DNA from: an uncultured Pelagibacteraceae bacterium
GTDB lineage: Bacteria > Pseudomonadota > Alphaproteobacteria > Pelagibacterales > Pelagibacteraceae
Assembly (NCBI GenBank): GCA_902513415.1
Contig: CABXMS010000009.1
Span: forward strand, 1-18,179
Direction of reading: 5' to 3'
Length of the DNA: 18,179 bases
Under the pieces are notes generated by a model that was given only the letters and a program-made list of their open reading frames with translations, did not search any database and was not told the origin of the DNA. The translations under genes and the position numbers were made by a program. Positions 15,267 to 18,179 of the stretch are shown piece by piece. Every line of letters starts with the position of its first letter. Within the stretch, counting starts at the first letter, position 1.

Positions 15267-16430
15267 ATGGATATACACGAATACCAAGCAAAAAAAATTC
15301 TTTCAGGTTTTGGAGTTACAATTCCAAGAGGAGGAATTGTTTATAGTCCAGAGAATGCGGAAAACAAAGCGCGAGAATTAGGCGGATCCAAATGGGTTGT
15401 TAAGGCACAAGTGCATTCTGGAGCAAGAGGAAAGGCAGGAGGAATTATTGTTTGTAACAGTGTGTTAGAAGTTGCCCAGGCAGCTGACAAACTTCTTGGT
15501 AAAAAACTTGTTACAAATCAAACAGGTCCAGAAGGAAAAATTACCAACAGAGTATATATAGAAGAAGCCACTGAAATAAAAAAAGAACTGTATCTAGGAT
15601 TAGTTTTTGATCGAAGCTCAGAAAGTATAATGGTTGTAGCTTCAACAGAAGGTGGAATGAGTGTTGAAGAAATTTCTAAAAAAAAACCTGAAACTATAAT
15701 TAGATCAAAAATTGAGGTTGCTGTTGGAATGCAAAAATTTCAAGCAAGAGAAATAGCCTTTGGATTAAAAATTGAACCTAAACTAATAGCAAGAGCAGCA
15801 GAAACAATTATTGGATGCTATAGAGCTTTCAGTGAATTAGATGCAACTATGGTTGAAGTAAATCCATTAGTAATTTCAAATCAAGATCAAATACTAGCTT
15901 TAGATTGTAAAATGAGCTTTGATAATAATGCCTTATTTAGAAGAAACCAGGTTTCAGAATTAAGAGATAAAACTCAAGAAAATCCTAACGAGGTATATGC
16001 TTCAGATAGAGGTTTGAACTATGTTAGCCTTGAAGGAAATATTGGAAATATAATTAATGGAGCTGGTTTAGCTATGGCATCTATGGATATGATTAAACTA
16101 GCAGGCGGAGAACCTGCAAATTTTTTAGACGTTGGAGGGGGAGCTACTCCTGAAAAAATAGTTAAAGCTTTCAAATTAATATCAATGGACAAAAAAGTTA
16201 AAGTTATATTGGTTAATATTTTTGCAGGCATAAATAGATGTGATTGGGTTGCAGAAGGAATAGTTCAAGCACTAGATAAAATAGAAATTAAAGTTCCTCT
16301 TGTAATTAGATTGGCCGGAACAAATGTTGATAAAGGAAACAAAATTTTAAAAGAAAGTAAAATAAATTATATAGAGGCAAATACTTTAGAGGACGCCGCT
16401 AATAAAGCAGTAAAAGCTTTAGGAAATTAA
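15267..16430 (+). CDS. mtkA: Malate-CoA ligase beta subunit (MtkA; SucC-related)
   Basis: MtkA with MtkB makes malyl-CoA from malate, CoA and ATP. The 387-residue protein is an ATP-grasp/CoA-ligase beta subunit: MDIHEYQAKKIL at the start, the ATP-binding KAQVHSGARGKAGGI (46-60), VEVNPLVI (196-203) for metal binding, and DVGGGATPEK (288-297). I choose MtkA over succinyl-CoA synthetase SucC because it carries VNIFAGINRCDWVAEGI (316-332), where SucC typically has a GGI(M/V)RCD(L/V)IA form, and because the KAGGIIVC and VEVAVGMQKFQAREIAF regions read like the methylotroph enzyme. Linkage to mcl agrees. Substrate choice is still an inference; it might serve as the cell's succinyl-CoA synthetase if no sucCD exists elsewhere. 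Confidence 0.83.
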   Translation: MDIHEYQAKKILSGFGVTIPRGGIVYSPENAENKARELGGSKWVVKAQVHSGARGKAGGIIVCNSVLEVAQAADKLLGKKLVTNQTGPEGKITNRVYIEEATEIKKELYLGLVFDRSSESIMVVASTEGGMSVEEISKKKPETIIRSKIEVAVGMQKFQAREIAFGLKIEPKLIARAAETIIGCYRAFSELDATMVEVNPLVISNQDQILALDCKMSFDNNALFRRNQVSELRDKTQENPNEVYASDRGLNYVSLEGNIGNIINGAGLAMASMDMIKLAGGEPANFLDVGGGATPEKIVKAFKLISMDKKVKVILVNIFAGINRCDWVAEGIVQALDKIEIKVPLVIRLAGTNVDKGNKILKESKINYIEANTLEDAANKAVKALGN

Positions 16431-16432
16431 AA

Positions 16433-17317
16433 ATGTCGATATTAATAGACAAAAAAACTAAGATAATAATACAAGGTTTTACCGGTAAAATGGGATCATT
16501 TCATGCTGAGGAAATGATTAAGTATGGTTCAAATATTGTAGGAGGAGTTACACCAGGAAAAGGAGGTGTAAAGCATCTTAACCTTCCAGTTTTTAATACA
16601 GTTAAAGAGGCAGTAAAAAATACTGGAGCAACAGCATCCATATTATTTGTTCCGCCAGCTTTTGCAGCAGATTCAGCAATGGAAGCTGCTGATGCAGGAA
16701 TTAAAACATGTGTTGCTATAGTGGATGGGATACCTTCGCACGATATGATAAAAATTAAACGTTACATGAGAAGATATTCAAGAACAGAAAAAATGACTTT
16801 AATAGGACCTAATTGTGCTGGGGTTATAAGTCCAGGAAAAGCAATGCTCGGTATTATGCCAGGCCATATATATAAAGAGGGTAAAGTTGGGATTATTGGG
16901 AGATCTGGAACTTTAGGTTATGAGGCAGCACAACAATTAAAAAATTTAAACATAGGTGTTTCCACAAGTGTTGGAATTGGTGGAGATCCTATTAATGGAA
17001 GTTCTTTTAAAGATATTTTAGAAAAATTTGAAGAAGACCCAGAAACAGATGCTGTTTTAATGATTGGTGAAATAGGAGGACCCCAAGAAGTTGCAGCAGG
17101 AAAATTTGCAAAAGAAAATATGAAGAAACCAATCATTGCTTATATTGCAGGTTTAACTGCACCAAAAGGACGAGTTATGGGTCATGCGGGAGCAATTGTT
17201 TCCGCTTATGGAGAAAGTGCAGTTGAGAAAGTTGAATTATTAAAGGAATGTGGTGTTATTATATCAAAAAATCCATCAGTTATGGGAGAAACTGTTAAAG
17301 ATTCTTTGAAAAAATGA
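16433..17317 (+). CDS. mtkB: Malate-CoA ligase alpha subunit (MtkB; SucD-related)
   Basis: This is the CoA-binding and phosphohistidine subunit of the ligase. Seen in 294 residues: the Rossmann CoA-binding start QGFTGKMGSFH (14-24), GGVTPGKGG (37-45), GPNCAGVISPG (125-135), GRSGTLGYEA (156-165), GIGGDPINGS (181-190), and the active-site His251 in GHAGAI (250-255). Two features favour MtkB over SucD: NCAG in place of the usual NCPG, and the basic segment KRYMRRYSRTEKM (109-121), longer than the corresponding SucD loop and like that in methylotroph MtkB. It starts 2 bases after mtkA and overlaps the HIT gene by 4 bases (ATGA). Confidence 0.84.
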   Translation: MSILIDKKTKIIIQGFTGKMGSFHAEEMIKYGSNIVGGVTPGKGGVKHLNLPVFNTVKEAVKNTGATASILFVPPAFAADSAMEAADAGIKTCVAIVDGIPSHDMIKIKRYMRRYSRTEKMTLIGPNCAGVISPGKAMLGIMPGHIYKEGKVGIIGRSGTLGYEAAQQLKNLNIGVSTSVGIGGDPINGSSFKDILEKFEEDPETDAVLMIGEIGGPQEVAAGKFAKENMKKPIIAYIAGLTAPKGRVMGHAGAIVSAYGESAVEKVELLKECGVIISKNPSVMGETVKDSLKK

Positions 17318-17676
17318 GTTACGACAATAATAATATATTTGCAAAAATTATAAGAGGCGAAGTTCCTTGTGAGAAAATTTATGAGAATGAGTTTATTTTG
17401 TCATTTTATGATATTAATCCTCAAAAAAAAATTCATGCATTAGTAATTCCCAAAGGCAAGTATGTTGATTTAGACGATTTTAATTCTAATGCAACTTCAG
17501 AAGAAATAGTTGGATTAATAAAGGGAATTACCACCGTAGCAAAAAAATTAGGTATTTCAGTTGATGGTGGAAAGGGTTATAGAACATTATCAAATATAAG
17601 CGATTATGGTGGCCAAGAAGTTCCACATCTACATTTTCACTTATTTGGTGGAGAAAAATTAGGTAAAATGGTTTAG
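17314..17676 (+). CDS. HIT-family nucleotide hydrolase (HinT-like)
   Basis: HIT proteins of the HinT branch hydrolyse purine nucleoside phosphoramidates and aminoacyl-AMP adducts. The 120-residue protein has the usual branch-I pattern: IFAKIIRGEVPCEKIYE (8-24), FYDINPQKKIHALVIPK (31-47), and the catalytic HLHFHLFGG (105-113) with the histidine triad at 105, 107 and 109. Asn94 and GGQEV (99-103) precede it as in the family. Length is normal. It overlaps mtkB by 4 bases and shares one base with the next gene. A direct link to malyl-CoA chemistry is not evident; it looks like a housekeeping passenger in the operon. Confidence 0.94.
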   Translation: MSYDNNNIFAKIIRGEVPCEKIYENEFILSFYDINPQKKIHALVIPKGKYVDLDDFNSNATSEEIVGLIKGITTVAKKLGISVDGGKGYRTLSNISDYGGQEVPHLHFHLFGGEKLGKMV

Positions 17677-18179
17677 TGAAAATAGTAAAGAGAAATTATT
17701 TAGAAATAAAGTCATTAAAAGAACTTTTTGAATTATCCAAACCCTCTAAAAAACTTAAGATAGAATTAGTTGATACTCCAGATTTTCAATTAAATAAATT
17801 TTTTTATAAACAAATTGGTAAAAAATTAAATTGGATTGACAGATTAGTTTGGAGTGACAATAAGTGGATAAATTATTTAAATAATCAAAATGTTTCCACT
17901 TATATTCTTAAAGAGGAAAATAATCTTGTAGGATATTACGAGCAAATCTTTGATAAAGAAAAATTAGATTGTGAAATAGCTTATTTCGGAATACTTGAGG
18001 AGTATATGGGAAAAAAATTTGGAGGCTATTTATTAAGCGAAGCAATAAAAAATGCTTTTAAATTAAATTGTAAAAGAATTTGGGTTCATACATGTTCGCT
18101 AGATCACAGACATGCACTAAAAAATTATTTATCAAGAGGAATGAAAATCTTTAAGTCTGAAAATATAAATTTTTTATAA
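17676..18179 (+). CDS. GNAT-family N-acetyltransferase of unknown substrate
   Basis: GNAT enzymes transfer an acyl group from acyl-CoA to an amine. The 167-residue protein begins at a GTG that shares one base with the HIT stop (TAGTG) and ends with TAA on the last three bases of the window. Recognisable parts are the beta-strand/pyrophosphate-loop region EIAYFGILEEYMGKKFGGYLL (100-120), the strand RIWVHTC (134-140), and the helix-turn ALKNYLSRGMKIFK (147-160), which fit GNAT motifs A and B. The N-terminal 60 residues are not distinctive. The acceptor cannot be deduced. Co-translation with the HIT gene suggests the same operon. Confidence 0.8.
   Translation: MKIVKRNYLEIKSLKELFELSKPSKKLKIELVDTPDFQLNKFFYKQIGKKLNWIDRLVWSDNKWINYLNNQNVSTYILKEENNLVGYYEQIFDKEKLDCEIAYFGILEEYMGKKFGGYLLSEAIKNAFKLNCKRIWVHTCSLDHRHALKNYLSRGMKIFKSENINFL

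Overview
The window looks like a streamlined, very AT-rich alphaproteobacterial chromosome, most likely a marine SAR11/Pelagibacterales-type bacterium. The reasons are strong AT and lysine/asparagine bias, near-zero spacing or overlaps between genes, few Shine-Dalgarno sites, and an alphaproteobacterial gene order (rho-hemJ-hemH-hemE | ppsR-maf-aroE-coaE-dnaQ / secB-fxsA | tim44-smr / hslU-hslV | hisBHAFE). The genus is an inference. No rRNA, tRNA, insertion sequence, CRISPR or phage gene was seen.

Left block (1-3696, minus strand): the 5' part of rho, which runs off the window edge, then hemJ, hemH and hemE. Reading upstream, this is a tight haem operon (hemE, then hemH, then hemJ) followed by rho with its own likely promoter. 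The centre of this part is the 284-base gap 3697-3980. It is only about 13% GC (38 G/C by hand count) and lies between divergent hemE and ppsR. The same hemE/RP001-homologue interval holds the chromosome origin in Caulobacter and Rickettsia, so I call it a putative oriC. It carries an iterated nine-base motif resembling a shifted DnaA box.

Right of the gap (3981-7414, plus strand) is an overlapping run: ppsR (PPDK/PEP synthase regulator), maf, aroE, coaE and dnaQ. Convergent secB and fxsA (minus) follow. A divergent pair, tim44-like and smr (plus), runs tail to tail into hslU and hslV (minus). hslV has a heat-shock-type promoter in the short gap shared with the his operon.

Plus strand 11263-14242 is hisB-hisH-hisA-hisF-hisE, five steps of histidine synthesis including both halves of the IGP synthase (HisH glutaminase, HisF cyclase). 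After an 84-base gap with a dyad, a second operon begins: malyl-CoA lyase (mcl), the two subunits of a malate-CoA ligase (mtkA, mtkB), a HIT protein and a GNAT acetyltransferase that ends exactly at the window edge. Together mcl-mtkAB would interconvert malate with glyoxylate plus acetyl-CoA, which is serine-cycle-type chemistry. This cassette and the putative origin are the most interesting items here.
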